Below the pieces are notes generated by a model. The model saw only the letters and a program-made list of their open reading frames with translations, did not search any database and was not told the DNA's origin. Shown in pieces: positions 31,836 to 42,319 of a stretch of 64,000 nt of DNA; position 1 is the first letter of the stretch, and each line of letters starts with the position of its first letter. The position numbers and the translations under genes were made by a program. This stretch comes from DAOUJI01 sp965237875 (GTDB lineage Bacteria; Chloroflexota; Dehalococcoidia; Lucifugimonadales; JAGWBF01), in the NCBI GenBank assembly GCA_965237875.1, contig CBDEGP010000002.1, positions 310,001 through 374,000 on the forward strand. The letters are read 5' to 3'.

Positions 31836-34800
31836 CTAAGACTGCGATGTCCATCCGTTCGGCCCCGGCACGGTGATCTCCAGCCGGTTGGACAGCATCC
31901 TGCCGTCACCGGTGCAGAGAGCCCCTTCCGCCTCACAGTCCGTGGTGGGCGGCAGGACGATGGTTACCGCATCGTTCGACTCCGGCGTGACGCTGATCTC
32001 CCACCTGACGTTCTTTCCGGCGCTGTTCCCAGGCTCCAGCCGCCTCGCCTTGTTAACCTCGCCCCCCGTGACCGTGAAGGCGTGATCGCGAAGCGTGACG
32101 TAGCTGAGGGGGATCTGCTCGCTGAAGCGCAGCTCGAAGGTGAAGGTCGCGCTCCCGTCATGGGACGCAGGCAAGTCGTGGGCGCTGGCCGTCAGGCTAG
32201 GCGTCTCTTCCTCTTGCTCCGGCGCAGCCGCTACCACAGCCGTGGCCGCGCTGGTCAGCGTCTCGGCGTTGCCGCCGTCGTCGGTGAAGGACACGCGGAC
32301 CTTGATGGTCTTGCCCTCGTCGGCGTCCACCAGGGTGTACGTCCTGCCCGTGGCGCCGCTGATGTCGGCGTCCCCATTGCCGTCGTTTGCCAGCCACTGG
32401 TATTCGAAGTCCGCGTCGTCGGCACCGTCGTCGTCTGAGATGCCGGAGGTGTTCGCCGAGAGGGTCTCCCCCACCTGTGCCGTGCCCGTGATGGTCGGAG
32501 AACCGGTGGCCGGGCTGTTCTGTTGCGGTGGAGGTGGGTCCGCCTCCTCGGTGTCGTTGGTCACCACCTGGCCGCTGAATGACTCCGCGGCGTTACCCGA
32601 CTGGTCCTTCACCTTGCCCTCGGATTCACCCGTGGGGACAGTGTAGTCAACTGTGACGGTGTCGCCCGCGACAACCGCCGGGGATAGCAGCAGGACCACG
32701 TCGGACTGGCCCACCGCCACGCCCATGACGGAGCGGGCCGCTCCGTTGACGTTCACGGAGAAGAGACCCGAGGACAGGAATTCACTATTGTCCAGCTCCT
32801 CGTCGTAGGTCAGCGTCAGGCTGGACCCGTCCACCATCGCCGACTCGAGCTGGGGGGCCGCCGTGTCTTCCTCGACGACGGGGGCGAATATCGACGTACC
32901 GCCCTGGTGCTGGATGTCCGCATTCAGGTTGTTGGCCGCGTCGCGGATGGCTCCGCCGTTCAGCGCCAGGGTGTTCGGTTCAACCAGCAGGGAGCCGTGC
33001 TCCCCGTCCCCGTTGGCGAGGGTGTAGCCGAAGACCAGCCGGCCGGAGCCGCTGCCTCGCAGGTAGGTAGCCTGCCTGGCGTCGGTCCCGCTGAGGAGGA
33101 CTTCCACCGAAGGAGTCCCGCCGGTGGTGTCCACCTGCACGGGCTGGCTGAAGATGAACGTCACCTCCACCGTCTCCCCGGCCCCGAAAACGCCGTCGTC
33201 GCCCGCGCCGTTAAAGGCGGGCACTCCAAGGATGGTCGTGGCCTCGGCCTGTCCTCCCGGCCCGCCTCCGGCCTCGTCGGACTGGTACCGCCTGTGGCCC
33301 AGGATGGCCGGCGCGCCCGTCGCCACACTGACGATGTTGCCTGGCGCCACGGTGTTTCCTGGGATGTTCAGGGTCAGGGAATCGCTGGAAACGCCCACTT
33401 TGGAGTCCGAGCGATGCATTGTATGAGTGAACACGGTCCGGGTGGTGCCGGTGCCGCTCGCGTAGTGAGCCTGCACGTGTCCCCCATCTTCTTCACCGTA
33501 GAAGAGCCACACAACCGGGTAGCGATTAGGGGTGGACGTCACCGTCACCTCCTCGCTCCACACCAGCGTCACCTCCACCGTCTCGCCCGCGTCGTAGCTG
33601 CCGTCCCCGCCGGGAGGATCGCTGAACTCCATATCTACGATATATGGCCCGTTGTTCTTCAGGCAGCGGAGCAGCACGTCCTCTTTGTGCCTGCAGTTGT
33701 GCCTGCCCACCTCGGAATGATTGGAATCGCACTCCAGCAGGTTCGACTCGCCGCCGTCGCAGATCAGGTCGTCCAGCCAGATTTTCTGATCATCATCTCC
33801 CATGGGGAAGATCGGGTTCCTGAAGAAGCCCCAATCCAACACTGTTCCGCCGGCGAATCTCAGCTGCCGGCAGGCCACGTTCGCATCTTCTACGCTCCAG
33901 AAGTCGTCGCAGATGGTCCCCCACTCCCCGTCGTAGTAGATCTCCAGCCGCCCCTCGCAGGGGTCCCCGTCCGCCGTGGTGCGCGCCCCGTCCACCAGAC
34001 GAATGTCCCCCGTGTTGTCGTCGACGGTCACCGTCAGGTCCTCCGAGAGCCCCTCATATTCTGCCTGGCCTCCGGTGTGGATCAGAACCACGGAATCGTC
34101 CTCCCAGTCTTCGTCATGGGCCGCCGACACCGTCACGGTCTGGGTCATGTTCCAGTCCTGGTCGGTGAAGGTCAGCGTTTCGACGCTGAGGATCAGGTCG
34201 GTCCCGGCTTGCCCGGTTATGGTCACCGTCAAATCTTCCGTGGGTTCCGTGGCCAGCCGGACCGAGTAGTCCGCGCTGCTGCTCTCATCCACCATCAGCT
34301 CCGATGGGGTGATGACGATGCCCAGCGGGTCGTTGTCGTCGACGGTCACCGGCAGCTCGACTTCGAGGTTGTCATATTCTCCGCCGGCCGCGGCGTGGGT
34401 CAGGGTCACGTGGTCGCTGACGCCGTCGTCGTCGTGGGCCGCCTCAACCGTCACCATCTGGGGGCTATCCCAGTTGACCGGGGTGAAGGTGAGAGCGCCG
34501 TTGCTCAGCCGGCCACTCTCAAGGTTCAGGTCAGTGCCCGCCTGGCCGCTGATCGTCACTGTCACCGACTCGGTGGGCTGCGTGGCCAGGACGACGGTGT
34601 AGCCGGCGCTGTGCTCCTCCTCCACCGTCAGCGAGGGCGGGCTCAGCACGACATCCGCCGTGTCGTCATCGGCGATGCTGGCGCGGAGCTCATTCCGGGC
34701 GCCGGCGCTGACTCGCGGGTCCGGCATGGTTCCGAAGCCCAACCTGATGCCCTCGCCGTCGTCGTCGATCTGGTCCTGGGTGGCACTGAAGCTGATGGAT

Positions 34801-37800
34801 CGTGAGGTCTCGCCCGAGTTGAAGGTGACGCTGGGCGGCACGCCCGAGTAGTCGGCGTCGCTGACCGTGCCCTGGGCCGTGACCCTGATCGGGATGATGA
34901 TCGTGCGCTCGGGGTCGGCGCTCACCGAGACGCTCAGCTGCTGGGTGCCGCCTTCGGCCACGGTGAAGTCGCTTTGGCTGAACACCACCGTCACAACGGG
35001 GTCGTCGTCGTCGCCGATATCGAGGGTCGTGTGGGTCCTGGCCCCCGCGGTCACCCGCGCGGGCAGGCTGGAGCCAAACCCCAGCTTGACGCTCTCCTCG
35101 TCATCGTCCACGTCGTCCGTGGTCGCCGTGAAGGCAAGGGTCTTCACGACCTGGCCGGCGTTGAAGGTCAGGCTGGACGGCACGTCGTAGTCCGAGGCGC
35201 CGGCGCCGCCCTGCCCCGCCGCCGTGACGGGGATCGTCACCGTGCGCTCGGGGTCGGCGCTCAGGGTGACGGTCACGTGGACCGTCTCGCCCTCGCCCAC
35301 ACCCTGGGTGTCCTGCCCGTACTGCACCGTCACGTGCGGATCGTCGTCGTCGTCGATCGTCAGGCTGGCCTCGGCATGGACCCCGGCGCTGACCCGCTCG
35401 TCCGGCATGGTCCCGAATTCCAGCAGCACCCGCTCGTCGTCGTCGTCCAGGTCGTCGTCGGTGACGGTGACGGTGAAGGATGCCGACGTCTCGCCGCTGT
35501 TGAAGGTCAGGCTGGGCGGCACGCCCGAGTAGTCGGCCGGGCTGCCGCCGCCCTGTTCCGTGGTCGCGATCGGGATGATCACCGTGCGCTCGGGGTCGGC
35601 GTTCAGGCTGACGGTCACCTCCTGCGTACCGCCTTCGGCCACGTCGTAGCTGCTCTGGCCGTAGGTCACGGTCACGAACGGGTCGTCGTCGTCTTCGATC
35701 GCGACCGTGCTCTCGGTCCTCGCCCCCGCCGTCACCCACACGTCCGGCATCGTCCCGAGGGCCAGCTTCACGCGCTCGTCGTCGTCGTCCAGCGTGTCCT
35801 GGGTGGCGCGGAAGCTGAGCGTTTTGGAGGTTTCCCCGGCGTGGAAGGTCACGCTGGAAGGCGCGGAGTAGTCGGCGGAGGACGCGCCCTCCTCGCCCGT
35901 GGTCGTGATCGGGATGGTGATGCTGCGCCTCGGGTCCGCGCTCAGCTCCAGCTCGACGCTGACGGCCTCGCCCTCGGCGGCGGCGTAGTCCGGCGCGCTG
36001 AACTGGACCGTGACGTCCGGGGCGACCAGCACCGACATCTGCAGCACCATGATTGCTAAGAGCCCGTATGCGTCGTGTGCCAACAGGGACCAGGGAAGCA
36101 GTGCCGGGATCAGGGGGTCGTCGTCGCGGGCTGTGTCTGGATCGTCCCAGTACCAGGCCAGCGCCACCATGTCCAACGACCAACCGTCATCGCTGCCCGC
36201 GTCCGCCGGAGAACTCTTCACAAAATGAAGAGTCTCCCCCGGATTTTCCCTCGAGGGAAGCGCGAACGACCCTTCGGTGGACTGCTCCGGGTCGATCTCC
36301 AGCTGTCCCGCCCGGTTTAACTCCCTGAAGACTCCGTTCCATCGACCCCAGGCGGCAAATGCGACGGTGCCTTCCTCCACGGAGGACGTCTGGGAGATGA
36401 CAATCCAGTACTTGGTGGCGGGTTCGAGACGCAATCCTCCGGTGTTCACCAGCTCCTCGAACGTATCCGAGCCGTTGTCGATGCCGGGCAGCGGGAGCGC
36501 CGCCGCCAACGGCGCGGCCGCCGGCTTGCCGCCGTCGTCGGCGTACACCGTCCACGTCCCGGACGCACCTCCTCCAGACTCGTACAGCGCGAGGCGCACT
36601 CCCAGCAGCAGGTAGCCGAGCGGGTCCGGGCCGGTGGTGAACGCTTGCGCAACCTTGTTTGAGTCCAGGTCGGTACTATTTGCGAGGCCGTACCTGAACC
36701 CTTCATCATCCTTGTGAGCGAAGCCCGCGTTGGAGACCACTGGTTTCGAGAGCACCGGCTGCTGCGTGATCGCCTGCGCCGTCCGGCCCGTGATGGTGAT
36801 GTCGTTGTCGGGGTCGTCTTCAGCGTCATCGTCACGGTCATCAGGATCGTAAAAAAGGTCGTAGGTGACCTTGGCCTTCAGCCACATGCCCAGGTCGCCC
36901 GCCGAGGGAATGTACGGGTTGGAGCTGCCGCCCTCGGCTGCGGGAATGTCGCGGTAGGCGCCGTGCTCTGTGGCCGAGCGCTGCCACTGCCAGACTGCGT
37001 TTACGATGCTCCCGCTCAAGCTGATAGCGTATCCGGACTCGTTCAAGACCGGGTTTCCGTTCTCGTCCTCGAGAGGGTGCCGAGTCTCGTCATGGATGTG
37101 CCCGGTGACCCCGACGCCGACCTGGGCCAGACCCACCGAGACGATGCCGCCGTCGGTGATGACGATCGTCCTGGTCAGGTCATTTCTTGGGTGCAGGCTG
37201 ACACCGGCCGGCAGCGGGGCGCCAATGCCCAGCAGCACGCTCTCGCCGTCGTCGTCGATGGTATCTTCGGCTGCTTCGAACGTGATCGATTTGTACTTGT
37301 CGTCAGGGTCGAACGTCACGCTCATAGGCACAACGTAGTCGGCCGAGCTGGCCCCGCCTTGGTTGGTCGCCGTGATCGGGATGACGACCTCGCGATCGGG
37401 GTAGTCACTCAGATAGACCCTGACCCTCACAGTCTTGCCTTCGGGCAAGTGCTCGGTCACCCCAAGCATCGAGACCGTCACCGTCTCGGGTATATCGTTG
37501 TCTTCGATGTAGACATCCGTATACGACCGGTAGCCTGCGGTCACTCCGGCAGGCAGGTTGGGACCGAATTCCAGCCCCACGCCTTCATCGTTGTCGTTTA
37601 CTGAGTCGTCGATGGCGGTGAAGGTGATGGACCGGGAGGTTTCACCGCTGTCGAAGGTGACGCTGGCCGGCACGGAGTAGTCCTCACTGGTTGCCCCGTC
37701 GTATCCATAGACCGTCATCGGGATGACCACCGTCCGTCTGGGGTCGGCGCTCAACCTGATGGTTATCTGCTGGCTTTCGCCTTCGGCAACGCTGTAATCG

Positions 37801-37919
37801 AACTTTGCGAATGAGACCGTCACCTGGACAGGGCTCTGCGCCCAGGCGGGCGGGCCGGCCACGAGGACTGACGCCAGGAGCAGGGCAAGGATTGCAAGAA
37901 AAGGCAGTAGTCTAGTCAA
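31836..37919 (-). CDS. giant secreted Calx-beta protein with SRCR, SwmB and Ig-like domains
   Basis: A 2027-residue protein. Signal peptide 1-27 (LLPFLAILALLLASVLVAGP, ending AWA-Q). Two Calx-beta repeats (about 29-260), a lectin-like anchor domain (about 390-560, KPVVSNAGFAHKDDEGFRYG start), about five more Calx-beta repeats (640-1080), two shorter related repeats (1085-1300), an SRCR domain (about 1303-1420: LEIYYDGEWGTICDDFWSVE, NVACRQLRFAGG, IWLDDLICDGGESNLLECDS, seven Cys), two beta domains, a SwmB domain (TLTYDEELDNSEFLSSGLFS), an Ig/PKD-like domain (PTITGTAQVGETLSANTSGI) and a C-terminal domain (FELRFSEQIPLSYVTLRDHA) shared with the neighbour gene. Likely a calcium-bound adhesin. No LPXTG or other anchor seen. 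Confidence 0.85.
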   Translation of the reverse strand: MTRLLPFLAILALLLASVLVAGPPAWAQSPVQVTVSFAKFDYSVAEGESQQITIRLSADPRRTVVIPMTVYGYDGATSEDYSVPASVTFDSGETSRSITFTAIDDSVNDNDEGVGLEFGPNLPAGVTAGYRSYTDVYIEDNDIPETVTVSMLGVTEHLPEGKTVRVRVYLSDYPDREVVIPITATNQGGASSADYVVPMSVTFDPDDKYKSITFEAAEDTIDDDGESVLLGIGAPLPAGVSLHPRNDLTRTIVITDGGIVSVGLAQVGVGVTGHIHDETRHPLEDENGNPVLNESGYAISLSGSIVNAVWQWQRSATEHGAYRDIPAAEGGSSNPYIPSAGDLGMWLKAKVTYDLFYDPDDRDDDAEDDPDNDITITGRTAQAITQQPVLSKPVVSNAGFAHKDDEGFRYGLANSTDLDSNKVAQAFTTGPDPLGYLLLGVRLALYESGGGASGTWTVYADDGGKPAAAPLAAALPLPGIDNGSDTFEELVNTGGLRLEPATKYWIVISQTSSVEEGTVAFAAWGRWNGVFRELNRAGQLEIDPEQSTEGSFALPSRENPGETLHFVKSSPADAGSDDGWSLDMVALAWYWDDPDTARDDDPLIPALLPWSLLAHDAYGLLAIMVLQMSVLVAPDVTVQFSAPDYAAAEGEAVSVELELSADPRRSITIPITTTGEEGASSADYSAPSSVTFHAGETSKTLSFRATQDTLDDDDERVKLALGTMPDVWVTAGARTESTVAIEDDDDPFVTVTYGQSSYDVAEGGTQEVTVSLNADPERTVIIPIATTEQGGGSPADYSGVPPSLTFNSGETSASFTVTVTDDDLDDDDERVLLEFGTMPDERVSAGVHAEASLTIDDDDDPHVTVQYGQDTQGVGEGETVHVTVTLSADPERTVTIPVTAAGQGGAGASDYDVPSSLTFNAGQVVKTLAFTATTDDVDDDEESVKLGFGSSLPARVTAGARTHTTLDIGDDDDPVVTVVFSQSDFTVAEGGTQQLSVSVSADPERTIIIPIRVTAQGTVSDADYSGVPPSVTFNSGETSRSISFSATQDQIDDDGEGIRLGFGTMPDPRVSAGARNELRASIADDDTADVVLSPPSLTVEEEHSAGYTVVLATQPTESVTVTISGQAGTDLNLESGRLSNGALTFTPVNWDSPQMVTVEAAHDDDGVSDHVTLTHAAAGGEYDNLEVELPVTVDDNDPLGIVITPSELMVDESSSADYSVRLATEPTEDLTVTITGQAGTDLILSVETLTFTDQDWNMTQTVTVSAAHDEDWEDDSVVLIHTGGQAEYEGLSEDLTVTVDDNTGDIRLVDGARTTADGDPCEGRLEIYYDGEWGTICDDFWSVEDANVACRQLRFAGGTVLDWGFFRNPIFPMGDDDQKIWLDDLICDGGESNLLECDSNHSEVGRHNCRHKEDVLLRCLKNNGPYIVDMEFSDPPGGDGSYDAGETVEVTLVWSEEVTVTSTPNRYPVVWLFYGEEDGGHVQAHYASGTGTTRTVFTHTMHRSDSKVGVSSDSLTLNIPGNTVAPGNIVSVATGAPAILGHRRYQSDEAGGGPGGQAEATTILGVPAFNGAGDDGVFGAGETVEVTFIFSQPVQVDTTGGTPSVEVLLSGTDARQATYLRGSGSGRLVFGYTLANGDGEHGSLLVEPNTLALNGGAIRDAANNLNADIQHQGGTSIFAPVVEEDTAAPQLESAMVDGSSLTLTYDEELDNSEFLSSGLFSVNVNGAARSVMGVAVGQSDVVLLLSPAVVAGDTVTVDYTVPTGESEGKVKDQSGNAAESFSGQVVTNDTEEADPPPPQQNSPATGSPTITGTAQVGETLSANTSGISDDDGADDADFEYQWLANDGNGDADISGATGRTYTLVDADEGKTIKVRVSFTDDGGNAETLTSAATAVVAAAPEQEEETPSLTASAHDLPASHDGSATFTFELRFSEQIPLSYVTLRDHAFTVTGGEVNKARRLEPGNSAGKNVRWEISVTPESNDAVTIVLPPTTDCEAEGALCTGDGRMLSNRLEITVPGPNGWTSQS

Positions 37920-38428
37920 TGCAGTAATTTTCCTTTGAAGTTCAGTATGGTTCTCGGTTGTTCGGATCTGCCCGGTGGCGCGTGCCTACCCGCCCGGCCC
38001 CGGCACGGTAATCTCCAGGCGGTGGCCAGCTTTCTGCCGTCCCCGGCGCAGAGAGCCCCTTCCGCATCACAGTCCGTCGTGTGCGGCGGATTGTCGAGGG
38101 CGAACAGCCTCTGGCCGGGAGCTCCGTTGCTGTCGCGGTGGACGGCAACGTCCAGCGTCGGGGAAGTAAACAAGGAAGCCAGCCGAAGGGTTACTGAAGC
38201 CAGTCCGTAGCCGTCGGCGGAACCGGTGGTGAAGGAGGATGCGTATTTGGGATTACTGCCACCAGCGACGACGGTCGTTTCGGCGCCGAGGGCCAGGTTC
38301 GACACCAGGGTCACGGTGTTCTGCGCCTCGGCTGGAGCGAGGACGGCCGCCGCCGCCAACAGGAGCCGGCGGCCCCGCCCGTGGCGGCCAGCCGGCTCCG
38401 TCTTGATATATGGTTCGATTTCTCCCAT
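37916..38428 (-). pseudogene. deleted copy of the neighbouring surface-protein gene
   Basis: 170 codons. Residues about 35-112 (TVTLVSNLALGAETTVVAGG to GQRLFALDNP) copy the start of the 38450-42031 protein, then jump directly to its extreme C-terminus (TTDCDAEGALCAGDGRKL). The following tail is in the wrong frame: RLEITVPGPGG is replaced by WRLPCRGRAG because of a one-base loss. So over 1000 codons are missing and the end is frameshifted. The N-terminus still looks like a signal sequence. It lies between the two large genes and was probably made by recombination between their repeats. Confidence 0.75.
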
Positions 38429-38449
38429 GTTCGCGTCCGGCCTGCCTTC

Positions 38450-41400
38450 CTACCCGCCCGGTCCCGGCACGGTGATCTCCAGCCGGTTGGACAGCATCCC
38501 GCCGTCCTCAGTGCAGATAGCCCCTTCCGCCTCACAGTCCGTGGTGGGCGGGAGGACGATGGTCACGGCGCCGTTTCCGTCCGGCGTGACGCTGATCTCC
38601 CATCTGACGTTCTTTCCGGCGCTGTTCCCAGGCTCCAGCCGCCTCGCCTTGGTAACCTCGCCCCCCGTGACCGTGAAGGCGTGGTCGCGAAGCGTCGCGT
38701 AGCTGAGGGGGATCTGCTCGCTGAAGCGCAGCTCGAAGGTGAAGGTCGTGCTCCCGTCATGGGACCCGGGCACGTCGTGGGCGCCGGCGGTCAGCGGGGT
38801 CGTCTCCTCTTCCTCGTCCTCGGATATCGACGACGGCGCAGCCGTCACCGGCGCCGCCGCCGCGCTGGTCAGCGACTCGTCGTTGCCGGCCTCGTCGGTG
38901 AAGGACACGCGCACCATGATCGCCTTGCCCTCGTCGTCGTCCACCAGGGTGTAGCTGGAGCCCGTGGCGCCGGTGATGTCGGCGTCCGCAGCGCCGTCGT
39001 TTGCAATCCACTGGTAGTCGAACGTGTCGTCGTCCAGGCCGTCGGCGTCGCTGATGGCGGTTGTTCCCGCAGTCAGGGTCTCTCCCACCTGGGCAGTGCC
39101 GCTGATGGTCGGCGCACCGGTGGCCGCGGTATTCTGTTGCGGGACCGTCACCTCCAGCCTGCCGGAGAGCATGGCGCCGTCCTCAGTGCAGATGGCCCCA
39201 TCCGCATCACAGTCCGTTGTGGGTGGAAGCACGATGGTCGCCGCGCCGCTTCCGTCCGGCGCGACGTGGACCTGCCAACGCACGTTCTCCCCGGGCACCA
39301 GCCGGTTCGCCTTCACCACCTCGCCGCCGGTCACGCTGAAGGCGTGGTCCCGCAGGGTCTTGTAGCTGAAGTCGTCCTCGGGCGTTTCGCTGAAACGCAG
39401 CTCGAAGGAGAAGGTCGTGCTCCCGTCATGGTCCGCCGGCACGCCGTGGGCGGTGGCGGTGAGCGGGACCGCGGCGGGGGGATAGGCCTCGCCGGACTCC
39501 CCACCACCGGACGAGCCTCCTGATGAGGCCGTGTCGTTGGTGACCTGCTGAGCGGTGAAGGAAGATGCGGCGTTGCCAGCCGGGTCCTGCAGCTTGCCCT
39601 CGGATTCGCCCGTGGGAACGGTGTAGTCCACCGTCACGGTGTCGCCCGCCTCCACCGGCGTGGACAGCGACAGCAGAACACTGGACTGGCCCACCCCCAC
39701 GCTCACGAGGGGCCGCTCTTCCCCGTTGACGTTCACCGTGAAGGCGCTGGAGGGTGGCGAGGAGGTCAGGTCCAGCTCTTCGTCGTAGGCCAGGGTCAGG
39801 GTGTGGCCGTCCACGGAGGCCGATTGCAGCTGCGGCGCCGCCTGGTCGACGGCTTCCGAGGCCATGCTTGCCGTCGCACGGGATGCGTAGATATCCATCA
39901 CCAGGCCCGCGTGACTGGTAACTACCCAACTTGGGGTGTCTGCGGAGGCACCGTAATAGGCGCTGTTGGCGCCTATGCTCCAGCCGCTGGCCGTGTAGTA
40001 GGGATTGATGGTTCCACTGGTGGTGCGCGCAACCCCGTACGAAGACCCGGGGAAGTTCTCGTCCTTGAACACCACCCAGTAGGTGGTGCTGGCCGTCAGG
40101 GTGGTATTGGCGGGAGCCCAAAAGCGTTGCGCGTAAGGGGAGGGCGCGCCGGTAAGCCGGCTGATCCTGTCGAAATCGAATATCTTTGTGCCCGGTGTAT
40201 TGCCGGTGGCGTTGGTGTACAGCGCCGCCTTGACGGAGCTGTTGCCGGACTCCCGGCGCAGGCTGGCTACCACGTACGAGAGCTCGTAGCCGCCGGTTTT
40301 GGCTCCGGTGGTGAACGAATTGGCAATCCATCTGTTGTCGACCACTATGCCTGCTGTGTGGTCGCCGACCTCGGTGTAGAAGTCGCTGTAGTCGGCCCAG
40401 TTGCTCGCGTGTCGGGTGATGTGGGTGATGTCGGTCAGGGTGATGGTGTACGGCCCGAAGTAGTCCAGGGAACCGGTGTTCAAGGAATCGCTGGGCTTCA
40501 CGACGAGGAAGTAGGTCTTTAGATGCCCGCCGCTGCCCCTTCGATACGCATAGAAATCAATGAATGCGCGGCCGTCGTCACGATTGTGGTCCCAGAGGTC
40601 GCCGCGCCAGCTGCCGTCGTGGATGTCGATGGTGCCGCCGCGGTTCGCGTTTGGCGTCGCCGAGGTGCCGAAATTGACCTCCACCCGGTACCGGCGGTGG
40701 GGGGGCATGCGCAGCTCCCACCAGTCCCCTTTACGGCGGCCGTCATCAACGGTGTCGTACATCGTGCCGGTCGAAGGGGCGCTGGTGTCGACGAACCCCC
40801 ACGTGTCGTTTGAGAAGGGCAGGTCAAAGACCGCCGACTCGGTTCTGGTGGGGCTGAAGACCACGCCCTGGAGGCCAAACTTGATACCAGAAAAATTTAA
40901 CTCCCAGGGGGAAGAAGTTCTGGTTCCTTTCCGAGAACGGGTATCGTCTCCAATACTCCAGCCCGGACTACTGCTGGCGTCCTCGTTGTGCCCAGATGTG
41001 GTTGGCAGGAGCAGTGAGCTGCCGGCGGCGGTGACATTGAGCCAGTAGGTCGTGTTGGGCTCCAGCCGAGTACCCGGCGGAGCGTAGAACCTGAATACCC
41101 TGAAACCAGTCGAAACGCTGTCAATGTCCGACGGATTGTCAAGGGTGAACAGCTTGGAGCCGGGCAGTCCGTTGCTGTCGCTGTGAATGATGAGCTCCGG
41201 CACCGAGGAAGTCCCCGAGGTTTGCAGCCTCAGCGAAAGTGCAGCCGAGGATAGTACGTACCCGTATTTGTCCGGCCCGGTGGTGAAGGAAGTTGAGCCT
41301 TCCCAATCGAATGTAGTTCCTCCTATGAAGGTGCTACCGCTGCTCCCCTGACCCAGGTTGGACACGAGCGTCGTATCGAAGACCACGCCCTCGACGGCCA

Positions 41401-42031
41401 TCTGCATGCTACGCGCAGTGTTGGTGACCCAACTGGCGTCCGGCCCGGACATGGATACGAGACTGTCGCCGATGCTCCAGCCAGGCTGTTTGCCGGAGTG
41501 CTCGTCATCACTAAGCGTGCTAAAGATACGGAAATTGCCGCTGGTGGTACCGGCCACGACCCAATAGGTCGTGTTGGGAGTCAGCCTGGTACCCGGCGGA
41601 ACGCCGATAGCGAGAGTAGTCGCACTACCAAAGTTGGTTTCCGACGGATTGTCGAGGGCGAACAGCCTCTGGCCGGGAACTCCGCTGCTGTCGCTGTGGA
41701 TGGCGACGTCCAGCGTCGTGGAAATAGTCGTCGAGGCACCCAGCCGAAGGGTGACTGAAGCCAGTCCGTAGCCGCCGCCGGCCGGACCGGTGGTGAAGGC
41801 GCCGGCAAATTTCGGATGGCTGCCACCAGCGATGGAAGTCTGTTGGGCGCCGAGGGACAGGTTGGACACCATGGTCACGGTGCTCTGCGCCTCGGCCGGC
41901 GCCGGGGTCATGACCAGCGACGCGGCAAGCGCGAGGACGGCAACCGCCGCCAACAGGAATCCCCGGCGCCATTGCCCGAGACGGCCGGCGGGTTCGATTT
42001 TGCTAAACGGTGCGTTATGTCTCATGTCCAT
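38450..42031 (-). CDS. large secreted surface protein with repeated anchor-type and SwmB/Ig domains
   Basis: A 1193-residue protein. Signal segment about residues 22-48 (FLLAAVAVLALAASLVMTPA). Three related domains of the choice-of-anchor type (TVTMVSNLSLGAQQTSIAGG; TLVSNLGQGSSGSTFIGGTT; AGIVVDNRWIANSFTTGAKT), each with a YGLASVTLRL or YELSYVVASL strand and a TRLTPNTTYWVV-like strand. Then a SwmB domain (TLAYDEELDLTSSPPSSAFT), two copies of the FELRFSE...LRDHAFxVTGGEV domain, and an Ig/PKD-like domain (PTISGTAQVGETLTAGTTAI). It is probably displayed on the cell surface. Its 3' end is about 310 bases nearly identical to the 3' end of the 31836-37919 gene. Confidence 0.8.
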   Translation of the reverse strand: MDMRHNAPFSKIEPAGRLGQWRRGFLLAAVAVLALAASLVMTPAPAEAQSTVTMVSNLSLGAQQTSIAGGSHPKFAGAFTTGPAGGGYGLASVTLRLGASTTISTTLDVAIHSDSSGVPGQRLFALDNPSETNFGSATTLAIGVPPGTRLTPNTTYWVVAGTTSGNFRIFSTLSDDEHSGKQPGWSIGDSLVSMSGPDASWVTNTARSMQMAVEGVVFDTTLVSNLGQGSSGSTFIGGTTFDWEGSTSFTTGPDKYGYVLSSAALSLRLQTSGTSSVPELIIHSDSNGLPGSKLFTLDNPSDIDSVSTGFRVFRFYAPPGTRLEPNTTYWLNVTAAGSSLLLPTTSGHNEDASSSPGWSIGDDTRSRKGTRTSSPWELNFSGIKFGLQGVVFSPTRTESAVFDLPFSNDTWGFVDTSAPSTGTMYDTVDDGRRKGDWWELRMPPHRRYRVEVNFGTSATPNANRGGTIDIHDGSWRGDLWDHNRDDGRAFIDFYAYRRGSGGHLKTYFLVVKPSDSLNTGSLDYFGPYTITLTDITHITRHASNWADYSDFYTEVGDHTAGIVVDNRWIANSFTTGAKTGGYELSYVVASLRRESGNSSVKAALYTNATGNTPGTKIFDFDRISRLTGAPSPYAQRFWAPANTTLTASTTYWVVFKDENFPGSSYGVARTTSGTINPYYTASGWSIGANSAYYGASADTPSWVVTSHAGLVMDIYASRATASMASEAVDQAAPQLQSASVDGHTLTLAYDEELDLTSSPPSSAFTVNVNGEERPLVSVGVGQSSVLLSLSTPVEAGDTVTVDYTVPTGESEGKLQDPAGNAASSFTAQQVTNDTASSGGSSGGGESGEAYPPAAVPLTATAHGVPADHDGSTTFSFELRFSETPEDDFSYKTLRDHAFSVTGGEVVKANRLVPGENVRWQVHVAPDGSGAATIVLPPTTDCDADGAICTEDGAMLSGRLEVTVPQQNTAATGAPTISGTAQVGETLTAGTTAISDADGLDDDTFDYQWIANDGAADADITGATGSSYTLVDDDEGKAIMVRVSFTDEAGNDESLTSAAAAPVTAAPSSISEDEEEETTPLTAGAHDVPGSHDGSTTFTFELRFSEQIPLSYATLRDHAFTVTGGEVTKARRLEPGNSAGKNVRWEISVTPDGNGAVTIVLPPTTDCEAEGAICTEDGGMLSNRLEITVPGPGG

Positions 42032-42319
42032 CCTGCCTTCCCGTCTGACCGGTCACGGAGACCGGCCTCCCGGTCCGTGCCGGCGCCTATTCGAGCCGGA
42101 AGTGGGCCCGTCGGGCTCCATCCCCCGGAAGCGAGCGTCCTCGTTCTCCCCGACGCAATAGTCCGCGCCCAACCGGCTGCGGTTTCCGCCGGGCCGCTCC
42201 ACCCACTACCGGTGCCCACGCATTTGACTCGCCTGCGACGGCTATCTCTGCGCTATAGTTCACACACTATTTCCCATTCAATAACTTAGCCCCCCAATGA
42301 AGCCCTGCCTAGATTCGTT

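Noticed and set aside
32907..36059. Long plus-strand open frames of 632 and 361 codons
   Set aside because: They mirror the Calx-beta repeats on the opposite strand; repetitive and unlike any family.
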